Shown here one piece after another: positions 15,072 through 20,518 of a stretch of 20,518 nt of DNA (the stretch's first letter is position 1; each line of letters opens with the position of its first letter). Source of the DNA: DAIOSQ01 sp036752465 (GTDB taxonomy: Bacteria > Pseudomonadota > Gammaproteobacteria > Legionellales > Legionellaceae); assembly GCA_036752465.1 (NCBI GenBank), contig DAIOSQ010000019.1, positions 1 to 20,518 of the forward strand, in the 5' to 3' direction. Both the position numbers and the translations under genes were made by a program. Under the pieces are notes generated by a model. It saw only the letters and a program-made list of their open reading frames with translations. It was not told where the DNA came from and ran no database searches.

Positions 15072-15510
15072 ATCAGAGCCTGATTGTTTCAGCATCGATG
15101 ACTTGCGCGATGCGCCACAGCAAACGACCTCATGGGATGGCGTGCGCAATTTTCAAGCAAGAAATTTTATGCGGGACCAGATGCAACTTGGGGACCAATT
15201 ATTTTTCTATCATTCCAATTGTACACCGCCAGGTATAGTCGGTATTGCCGAAGTAATTAAAGAATCCTACCCTGATCACACAGCGCTTGATCCTGAAAGT
15301 GAACATCCTGATAGCAAAGCTACATTGGAAAATCCACGTTGGTACATGGTAGATGTTCGTTTTGTCAGAAAATTTCCTAGAATGATATCACTCCATGAAC
15401 TCAAGCAATATCACCCACTAGAACACATGTTGTTGCTACGCAAGGGAAACCGCTTGTCAGTTTTACCCATTACTGGCGATGAGTGGGCGTTTATTGTTAG
15501 CATCGCTTAG
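15049..15510 (+). CDS. EVE-domain protein (possible modified-nucleic-acid reader)
   Basis: This 153-residue protein consists of one EVE domain, a PUA-like fold whose members are thought to bind modified bases in DNA or RNA. Typical signatures are MTRYWLIKSEPDCFSIDDL at the start, WDGVRNFQARNFMRDQMQLG, and DQLFFYHSNCTPPGIVGIAE. The C-terminal half has NPRWYMVDVRFV and LSVLPITGDEWAFI. The gene starts inside the end of ygfA (23-nt overlap in another frame) and ends with a TAG that shares two bases with the stop of the convergent P-II gene. Family membership is clear. The biological role of this stand-alone bacterial form is not settled. Confidence 0.9.
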   Translation: MTRYWLIKSEPDCFSIDDLRDAPQQTTSWDGVRNFQARNFMRDQMQLGDQLFFYHSNCTPPGIVGIAEVIKESYPDHTALDPESEHPDSKATLENPRWYMVDVRFVRKFPRMISLHELKQYHPLEHMLLLRKGNRLSVLPITGDEWAFIVSIA

Positions 15511-15851
15511 AGACTTAACGCATCTTCACCAACCTCACCGGTACGAACACGCACCACTTGATCAAGCGCATAGACAAAAATCTTTCCGTCCCCTATTTTC
15601 CCAGTATAAGCGGCTTTGCAAATAGCATCTAAGGCAGCCTCGACCAGACTGTCAGGCAATGCCAATTCAATTTTTATTTTGGGCAAAAAGTCTACTACAT
15701 ATTCAGCACCACGATACAGCTCCGTATGTCCTTTTTGTCGGCCAAATCCGCGTGTCTCAGAAATTGTGACACCAGTGATACCGATATCCATGAGTGCTTC
15801 ATGCACATCGTCGAGTTTAAATGGTTTGATAATGGCCACCAACATTTTCAT
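15507..15851 (-). CDS. glnB: P-II nitrogen-regulatory protein (GlnB/GlnK family)
   Basis: P-II proteins are trimeric sensors of ATP/ADP and 2-oxoglutarate that adjust nitrogen metabolism. The 114-residue sequence has the T-loop signature GHTELYRGAEYVVDFLPK with the uridylylation tyrosine at residue 51. The second family signature AAYTGKIGDGKIFV lies around 85-98. The T-loop is closer to GlnB, the KAAYTGK stretch closer to GlnK, and no amtB lies beside it, so the exact subtype is uncertain. It converges with the EVE gene, the stop codons overlapping. It is divergent from ubiK over 74 bp. The first ATG gives the normal family N-terminus, aligned with MKKIDAIIKPF. Confidence 0.93.
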   Translation of the reverse strand: MKMLVAIIKPFKLDDVHEALMDIGITGVTISETRGFGRQKGHTELYRGAEYVVDFLPKIKIELALPDSLVEAALDAICKAAYTGKIGDGKIFVYALDQVVRVRTGEVGEDALSL

Positions 15852-15925
15852 AACGTATACTCAAATATGTTATTTCTTATGGTTTCTGATATCATATGGG
15901 ATATCTGTTCTGTAAGGAAGATATG

Positions 15926-16171
15926 ATGTTTAATATAGAAGGTTTTGAAGATCTCGCTAAGAAATTGTATCAGGCCTTACCGCAAGGCATGAAAGATTAT
16001 GAGTGCGATTTGCAGGCACAATTCAAAGATATACTCCAATCAGCTTTCAATCGACTTGATTTAGTCACTCGTGAAGAGTTTGAAGTACAAACTAAAGTCT
16101 TAGCTCGTACTCGTGAAAAAGTAGAAGCATTACAAAAACAGCTTAACAACGTACTGCAAGATAAAAAGTAA
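15926..16171 (+). CDS. ubiK: UbiK (YqiC), ubiquinone-biosynthesis accessory factor
   Basis: This small coiled-coil protein helps the Ubi biosynthetic complex through UbiJ in aerobic ubiquinone synthesis and associates with membranes. The 81-residue protein has an N-terminal amphipathic stretch FEDLAKKLYQALPQGM and the family motif LDLVTREEFEVQTKVLARTREKVEAL, followed by a C-terminal coiled coil. I chose the ATG at 15926, since AAGGA lies about 7 nt upstream. The adjacent ATG at 15923 is also possible. A longer frame from 15896 lacks a ribosome site. It is divergent from the P-II gene and 106 nt before comM. Confidence 0.88.
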   Translation: MFNIEGFEDLAKKLYQALPQGMKDYECDLQAQFKDILQSAFNRLDLVTREEFEVQTKVLARTREKVEALQKQLNNVLQDKK

Positions 16172-16277
16172 CTACGCATCAGGTGCTCTTCCCTAATTGA
16201 ATAACAAGTAAGCACCAAAAAATAACCATCCACATGGAAAAAGATGGTACAGCAACCCAACTGTTCAGGAGGTTAGG

Positions 16278-17795
16278 ATGAATCTCGCCGTGAGCAAAAC
16301 CAGAACTCTTATCGGCATACAAGCACGACCTATTTTAGTCGAAATTCATATATCCAATGGTTTGCCAGGATTTACAATTGTTGGCCTACCTGAGGCGGCC
16401 GTTCGTGAGAGCAAAGATCGGGTTCGTAGCGCAATTCTCAACAGCCATTTTGAATTTCCATACCGAAAAATCACGGTCAATTTATCACCAGCGCATATTC
16501 CAAAAACAGGCAGTGGCTTCGATTTACCGATCGCCTTAGGTATCCTTGCTGCTTCACAACAAATCAATAGCAATAAATTCATCGATCATGAGTTTGTTGG
16601 TGAACTTGCCCTAACAGGTGAGCTCAGAGGGGTCACCAGTATTTTACCCATCATGATTGCGGCCAAAAAAGCACAACACAGCCTGATCATCGCCCATGCC
16701 AACCAAGAAGAAGCAAGTATTGCACGTTATGACCTTGCCTACACTGCACATTCATTGCGTCAGGTTTGTGATTATCTATGCCAAGACACACCGCTAGCGG
16801 CTATTCCTGAACTAACCACAAGCCCACAAACAGACCATGAACTTGATTGGTCTGACATCAAAGGACAACACCACGCAAAACTAGCCATGGAGATTGCTGC
16901 AGTCGGCGGTCATAGCATCCTGCTTTTTGGCTCACCTGGCAGCGGTAAAACCATGTTAGCCAGACGTTTTAGTACACTTTTACCGGAGCTATCTGCGGAA
17001 GAGGCCTTAACTTGCGCCACTATACACTCGGTGCATGGACATAGCTGCCAGTTCCAGCATTGGCAAAACCGGCCGTTTCGCGCACCTCATCATACAGCCT
17101 CCGCAGTTGCTATGGTTGGCGGGGGCAATCCCCCCAAGCCTGGTGAAATATCTCTCGCACATCATGGTGTTTTATTCCTGGATGAATTGCCTGAATTTCA
17201 TCGCCACGTTCTTGAAACGTTGCGTGAACCACTTGAATCCGGCTGTGTCTCAATCGCACGCGCCGGTCACATGACCGAATTTCCAGCAAAGTTTCAACTC
17301 CTTGCTGCTATGAATCCCTGCCCTTGTGGACAATCAGGTAATACGCGAGCAAATTGTTATTGCACACCGGATCAAATCAAACGCTATCTTAGTAAAATTT
17401 CAACGCCACTGCTCGATAGAATCGATATGCAAATTCATGTGCAAGCGCTTGCAGATGCTGAGATTTTAAAACCATATGACCATAATGTGCGCATTAGTAA
17501 CGCGATACAGACCAAAGTAACCAAACTACGAAGCTACCAACTGCAACGACAGGGCTGCTTAAATGCCGAGATGCAGGGTAAAACCATAGAAGCACTGTGC
17601 CAACTTGCCGCACCTGAGCAAGCTTTCTTGTCCAAAAGTTTGCTGCAATTCAAACTTTCTGCTAGAGGATTTCACCGATTATTGAAAGTTGCACGAACCA
17701 TAGCAGATATGCGCGATAGTGCTCAGGTAAACCTACCAGACTTACAACAAAGTTTATCTTTTCGACATCTCTTGAGCTCTTTTGACCATTGTTGA
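16278..17795 (+). CDS. comM: ComM (YifB family), AAA+ branch-migration helicase
   Basis: ComM forms a hexameric ring that drives branch migration during natural transformation in gammaproteobacteria. The 505-residue protein has the N-terminal Lon-protease-like domain (GLPGFTIVGLPEAAVRESKD at 28-47). The AAA+ domain has Walker A GSPGSGKT at 218-225 and Walker B GVLFLDELPEF at 297-307. The cysteine cluster MNPCPCG and CYCTP (345-363) and the C-terminal Mg-chelatase subdomain are present. AGGAGG lies 5 nt before the ATG, one of the strongest ribosome sites in the window. Length and motifs are complete, which hints that transformation capacity may be retained. ComM alone does not prove it. Confidence 0.95.
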   Translation: MNLAVSKTRTLIGIQARPILVEIHISNGLPGFTIVGLPEAAVRESKDRVRSAILNSHFEFPYRKITVNLSPAHIPKTGSGFDLPIALGILAASQQINSNKFIDHEFVGELALTGELRGVTSILPIMIAAKKAQHSLIIAHANQEEASIARYDLAYTAHSLRQVCDYLCQDTPLAAIPELTTSPQTDHELDWSDIKGQHHAKLAMEIAAVGGHSILLFGSPGSGKTMLARRFSTLLPELSAEEALTCATIHSVHGHSCQFQHWQNRPFRAPHHTASAVAMVGGGNPPKPGEISLAHHGVLFLDELPEFHRHVLETLREPLESGCVSIARAGHMTEFPAKFQLLAAMNPCPCGQSGNTRANCYCTPDQIKRYLSKISTPLLDRIDMQIHVQALADAEILKPYDHNVRISNAIQTKVTKLRSYQLQRQGCLNAEMQGKTIEALCQLAAPEQAFLSKSLLQFKLSARGFHRLLKVARTIADMRDSAQVNLPDLQQSLSFRHLLSSFDHC

Positions 17796-17853
17796 TACGG
17801 AAAGAACGCAAGCCAATTTGGCCGCTGCTTACCATGGCGTACGTCATTATAGG

Positions 17854-18759
17854 TTAACAACCATCTTGCGAATTAAGTAATGCATCGAGAATAGCCATTC
17901 TCATAAATACGCCATTTTTTACTTGTTCAAAAATACAAGACTGTGTTCCATCAGCAACACTCGAATCTATTTCAACACCTCGGTTGATAGGCCCTGGATG
18001 CATGACAAGCGCATCTTGTTTAGCCCATGTTAGTGTGCTTTCTGTCAAAGCATACTCTTGACGAAAATGTGCCAAATCAAATGTATCACCGCTATTTAAT
18101 CTTTCATGTTGTATCCGGAGACATATGATAACATCGGCATCGCTTAACCCCTCCCGTAAGGAAGAAGTAATGTGAGCAAAAGTTGGCGTAATAGGCCGCC
18201 ATATGTCTGGCGTTACTAAAACCAGCTCCTTAACCTGCATTAACGTAAACAGTTGCTGCAATGAGTGAGCCACACGGGAGTGCTTGATATCACCAACAAT
18301 CACGACCTTCAACGAAGAAAGATCGTTTTTATGACTTAGAATAGTCATTAAATCGAGCATAGCTTGACTAGGATGTTGGTGACAACCATCGCCGGCATTG
18401 ATGATACGTGCCTGAGCATGCTTGCTGGCCAGTTGATGTGGAAATTGATTACCACTGTGACGTACCACAAACAACTCTACCCCCATGGCAATAAGCGACC
18501 TCATGGTATCATCTATCGTTTCCCCTTTACTTTGCGACGATCGCGACCCATCAAAATGGATAACGTGCAAACCCAGTTTTTTGGCCGCGATTTCAAAACT
18601 AATCCGCGTTCGTGTGCTATTTTCAAAAAATAAAGTCGCCATTTGCTGATTTGTATAGCTAGGCAGGGATATTGAGGCGTTTTTAAATTGATTGGCGCGA
18701 AATAACAGTTGCGTTACGTCCTCTCGGGATAATTGCATAATATCTAAAAAATGCTTCAT
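17854..18759 (-). CDS. pyrB: Aspartate carbamoyltransferase, catalytic subunit
   Basis: PyrB joins carbamoyl phosphate and aspartate in the first committed step of pyrimidine synthesis. The 301-residue protein has the carbamoyl-phosphate motif FENSTRTRISFE (45-56), the loop SSQSKGE (74-80), DGCHQHPSQAMLD (124-136) and VMHPGPINRGVEI (252-264). I chose the ATG at 18759, whose ATGA overlaps the ruvX TGA by 4 nt. An upstream ATG at 18804 lies inside ruvX and would add 15 unconserved residues. No pyrI, pyrC or pyrR follows. The next gene is the convergent comM, 58 bp away. Confidence 0.95.
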   Translation of the reverse strand: MKHFLDIMQLSREDVTQLLFRANQFKNASISLPSYTNQQMATLFFENSTRTRISFEIAAKKLGLHVIHFDGSRSSQSKGETIDDTMRSLIAMGVELFVVRHSGNQFPHQLASKHAQARIINAGDGCHQHPSQAMLDLMTILSHKNDLSSLKVVIVGDIKHSRVAHSLQQLFTLMQVKELVLVTPDIWRPITPTFAHITSSLREGLSDADVIICLRIQHERLNSGDTFDLAHFRQEYALTESTLTWAKQDALVMHPGPINRGVEIDSSVADGTQSCIFEQVKNGVFMRMAILDALLNSQDGC

Positions 18760-19184
18760 GCTGTGGAATGATGAGTACTTAACCATTGCTCGAGGATAAC
18801 ACAAGCGGCGATACTATCAATCTCGCTTTGCCGAATTTTTCGATATCCACCATCGGCAAATAAGCGGGCACGGGCTTCTTTCGTGGATAAGCGCTCGTCC
18901 GTTAGATATATCGGCAACTGCATGTATTGCCCAAGTTTATCGGCAAACTCTCGCGCCATGACAGTGGTATATTGCTCGCGGCCATCTATAGTAGTTGGCA
19001 ATCCAACTACCAGGCCCTCAGGTTGCCAAGCGCGAACATACTGAGCAATCGAATTCCAATTTGGATCTCCTTCGCTCGCTTTCAAAGTCGGCAATGGAGA
19101 GGCGCTATTTGTTAGTTTTTGACCAACCGCTACACCTATTCGTTTGCAGCCAAAATCGAATCCGAGAAAAACTCCATTAAGCAT
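18756..19184 (-). CDS. ruvX: RuvX (YqgF), RNase H-fold resolvase / pre-16S rRNA nuclease
   Basis: This RNase H-fold nuclease family is linked to 16S rRNA 5'-end processing and described as a Holliday-junction resolvase. The 142-residue protein shows FLGFDFGCKRIGVAVG with the first catalytic Asp at residue 10, then VVGLPTTIDG (59-68), TDERLST (95-101) and EIDSIAACVILEQWL with Asp123. It overlaps yqgE by 8 nt upstream and pyrB by 4 nt downstream. The yqgE-ruvX-pyrB order is common in gammaproteobacteria. Nothing unusual is seen. Confidence 0.95.
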   Translation of the reverse strand: MLNGVFLGFDFGCKRIGVAVGQKLTNSASPLPTLKASEGDPNWNSIAQYVRAWQPEGLVVGLPTTIDGREQYTTVMAREFADKLGQYMQLPIYLTDERLSTKEARARLFADGGYRKIRQSEIDSIAACVILEQWLSTHHSTA

Positions 19185-19740
19185 GTCCAGCTTCGCCTGT
19201 TAATTGATTCATATCCACTCCCAGCATAGTACCCGCATACGCCCAACGAGACTCATAGGGCACATCATATAACAACTCCTGCGAAAATGGACATACTAAC
19301 CAAGAATTTGACATAATTTCTTCATCCAATTGATCCCCCCCCCAAGCAACGTACCCTAGTAATACCAAAACACTGCTTGGCCCAGTATTCTGCGCGATAG
19401 CCCGAATAATATCATTGGATGTGGTAATAACAACATCATGCTGCAAATATAGGCTAGACTGCCACTGAGCACGGTTTTTGTGAATCACAAAACCGCGCTC
19501 AGCCTGTATAGGCCCGCCGAACAACAGTGGTTGCTCACCCAGCTGTTCGTTAACAGCTGACACATTGATTTGATCAAAAATAATATTGAGATTATATCGC
19601 AATGGCCTGTTGATAATCAGCCCAATAGTGCCTTGTGTATGGTGTTCACATAAATAAATCACACTATGAGAAAATAATGAATCGTTCAAAGACGGCATGG
19701 CCACCAGAAATTGATTGGCCAGCGACATTTGGTTCGCCAT
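19177..19740 (-). CDS. yqgE: YqgE/AlgH family protein
   Basis: YqgE is a conserved family (AlgH in Pseudomonas) without a firmly established function. The 187-residue protein has the family N-terminus LANQFLVAMPSLNDSLFSHS, VIYLCEHHTQGTIGLIINRP, and later LLFGGPIQAERGFVIH. I chose the ATG at 19740. AAGGGGAG lies about 6 nt upstream, the length equals that of the E. coli protein, and the TATAAT box at 19773-19778 would put the RNA start near 19766. An upstream ATG at 19764 would then be almost leaderless. It is first in the yqgE-ruvX-pyrB operon. Confidence 0.92.
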   Translation of the reverse strand: MANQMSLANQFLVAMPSLNDSLFSHSVIYLCEHHTQGTIGLIINRPLRYNLNIIFDQINVSAVNEQLGEQPLLFGGPIQAERGFVIHKNRAQWQSSLYLQHDVVITTSNDIIRAIAQNTGPSSVLVLLGYVAWGGDQLDEEIMSNSWLVCPFSQELLYDVPYESRWAYAGTMLGVDMNQLTGEAGHA

Positions 19741-19772
19741 CATGCTCCCCTTCTCTTGACTCATTCTTGTTA

Positions 19773-19778
19773 ATTATA
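19773..19778 (-). promoter_or_regulatory. -10 element of the yqgE-ruvX-pyrB promoter
   Basis: The minus strand reads TATAAT, a perfect consensus, inside TTGGTATATAAT. The overlapping TATATA is preceded by TGG as an extended -10. No good -35 is seen at 16-18 bp, so the extended -10 or an activator may compensate. Transcription would start near 19766. Confidence 0.5.
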
Positions 19779-19801
19779 TACCAAGATCGATGATACCGTA
19801 G

Positions 19802-19830
19802 TTGATAATAGCTAATACAGCAATTATCAA
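19802..19830. repeat. Inverted repeat/hairpin in the yqgE divergent region
   Basis: The outer arms ttgataat (19802-19809) and attatcaa (19823-19830) match perfectly over 8 bp. After one A/A mismatch the inner arms gct and agc pair around a 5-nt loop. It lies 23 bp upstream of the yqgE -10. No T-run follows on either strand, so an operator is likelier than a terminator. Confidence 0.5.
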
Positions 19831-19857
19831 TCATCTTACATTAATTATTAGAGCAGT

Positions 19858-19870
19858 CCGTTATTAACGG
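19858..19870. promoter_or_regulatory. 13-bp palindrome next to the -35 of the right-edge gene
   Basis: CCGTTA-T-TAACGG is a perfect 6+1+6 inverted repeat ending 4 bp upstream of TTGACC (19875). That position suits a transcription activator or repressor. No regulator can be named. Confidence 0.4.
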
Positions 19871-19874
19871 TACT

Positions 19875-19904
19875 TTGACCTACTTCTCAATCTTCAAGTA
19901 GAAT
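19875..19904 (+). promoter_or_regulatory. Sigma70 promoter of the right-edge exported-protein gene
   Basis: TTGACC (19875-19880), 18-bp spacer, TAGAAT (19899-19904): each hexamer matches consensus at 5 of 6 positions. The RNA would start near 19911, about 25 nt before the ATG, with AGGTGAG as ribosome site. A 6-bp inverted repeat ctcaat/attgag (19886-19891 and 19903-19908) spans the spacer and the -10. Confidence 0.6.
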
Positions 19905-19935
19905 TGAGCACGAATCCTAACAAAATAGGTGAGAT

Positions 19936-20518
19936 ATGCGCTTCGTCACAATGTTCTGGCTCGCGGTGTTTTGTGCACACTCTTATGCAAACGTTCTGAC
20001 ATCTAGCGAGCCTATTTTTCAGCCAAAAGCAGCCAACCAAACCTTAGATCAAATTGGCATACAACTATCCATACAAAATCTTGACATCAAAAATCTCAAT
20101 CATGCCGTGGTAACACTAACTGAACTCATGAGCGGAGCGGAAGATTGCATATCTAATGCCAAAGACAAGTTAGACAGTATAGATACAATGCTAAAGCAAG
20201 GGCATGATGTCAAAAATTCCAACAGCCCAAGCGTGGATTTTGTTTATTTATCAAATGAGCAAAAAAAAGCACAGGATCGTCAGGCACAATGTCGTCTTTT
20301 TTTTATCCGCGCGAAAGAGGCGGTCACTGCTTATAAAAAAGCGATAGCCACAATCAAGCAACAACAAGCCCTACAAAAAAGTTATCCCTTATGGACCTTG
20401 GTAACCAGCGTAATCCATTTGCCTGCTGAAACGCCCTGGTACGATCTGTCAACATTAGATGTACCGCCGATGATAGATTCATTCTGGAATTGGGGCCTAC
20501 TGTTGTTATCGACACTCG
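19936..20518 (+). CDS. Exported/membrane protein, 5' part only; possibly a mechanosensitive-channel-type protein
   Basis: An open frame of 194 codons runs off the right edge without a stop. It starts with a signal peptide: MRFVTMFWLAVFCAHSYA, cleavage probably after SYA at residue 18. A periplasmic helical, probably coiled-coil, region follows (about 35-155), rich in Gln, Lys, Asp and Asn and including NEQKKAQDRQAQCRLFF. A hydrophobic segment SFWNWGLLLLSTL begins at about 182 and is likely the first transmembrane helix. The layout of a signal peptide, a long periplasmic helical domain, then membrane helices resembles large MscS/MscK-type channels, but the diagnostic channel domain is not in the window. 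The ribosome site AGGTGAG and promoter at 19875-19904 support the start. Confidence 0.6.
   Translation, partial: MRFVTMFWLAVFCAHSYANVLTSSEPIFQPKAANQTLDQIGIQLSIQNLDIKNLNHAVVTLTELMSGAEDCISNAKDKLDSIDTMLKQGHDVKNSNSPSVDFVYLSNEQKKAQDRQAQCRLFFIRAKEAVTAYKKAIATIKQQQALQKSYPLWTLVTSVIHLPAETPWYDLSTLDVPPMIDSFWNWGLLLLSTL

Noticed and set aside
16182..16222. Inverted repeat ggtgct/agcacc followed by aaaaaa after ubiK, as a terminator
   Set aside because: The A-run is on the wrong strand for terminating ubiK, and the loop of more than 20 nt is too long for a convincing intrinsic terminator.
17796..17853. Terminator between convergent comM and pyrB (gccaatttggc palindrome)
   Set aside because: The 5-bp arms are short and no T-run follows on either strand. 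A factor-dependent end is equally likely.

Overview
The window comes from the chromosome of a gammaproteobacterium of the order Legionellales, an intracellular Legionella/Coxiella/Berkiella/Aquicella-type bacterium. The evidence is a contiguous Dot/Icm type IVB secretion locus in the gene order known from Legionella, next to ordinary gammaproteobacterial housekeeping genes. The sequence does not let me name the genus.

Left and centre (1-13961, all on the minus strand, so transcription runs right to left): icmT, icmS, a small unrecognised gene, icmQ, icmP/dotM, icmO/dotL, icmN/dotK, icmM/dotJ, icmL/dotI, icmK/dotH, icmE/dotG, icmG/dotF and icmC/dotE. The cluster presumably continues past the left edge (icmD, icmJ and icmB in Legionella). 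Together these encode the outer-membrane core (DotH, DotG, DotF, lipoprotein DotK), inner-membrane parts (DotI, DotJ, DotE, IcmT), the coupling complex (DotL ATPase, DotM, adaptor IcmS) and the cytoplasmic protein IcmQ. The 97-residue gene between icmS and icmQ sits exactly where Legionella has icmR and other species have unrelated 'FIR' genes (functional homologues of icmR). It is the best candidate here for a new protein family. Its upstream region holds a PmrA-box-like sequence and a sigma70-like promoter built on a perfect 12-bp tandem repeat.

The most unusual structure is icmE/dotG. Its middle is a very large array of decapeptide repeats, including two blocks of near-identical 30-bp or 60-bp units. 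Each block is interrupted by exactly 100 Ns. The three reading-frame fragments around the Ns become one frame if the gaps are 30k and 9+30k nt, so this is one intact gene with unresolved repeats, not a frameshifted gene. Seven paired-cysteine modules, six with exact C-x23-C spacing, punctuate the array.

Right side (14032-20518): a 58-aa PA3496-family gene (minus), then ygfA and an EVE-domain gene (plus, overlapping), a P-II signalling gene (minus), ubiK and comM (plus), a yqgE-ruvX-pyrB operon (minus, overlapping genes), and the 5' part of an exported protein gene running off the right edge. The yqgE/exported-protein divergent region has two inverted repeats beside two good promoters. No tRNA, rRNA, insertion sequence, phage gene or CRISPR array was seen.
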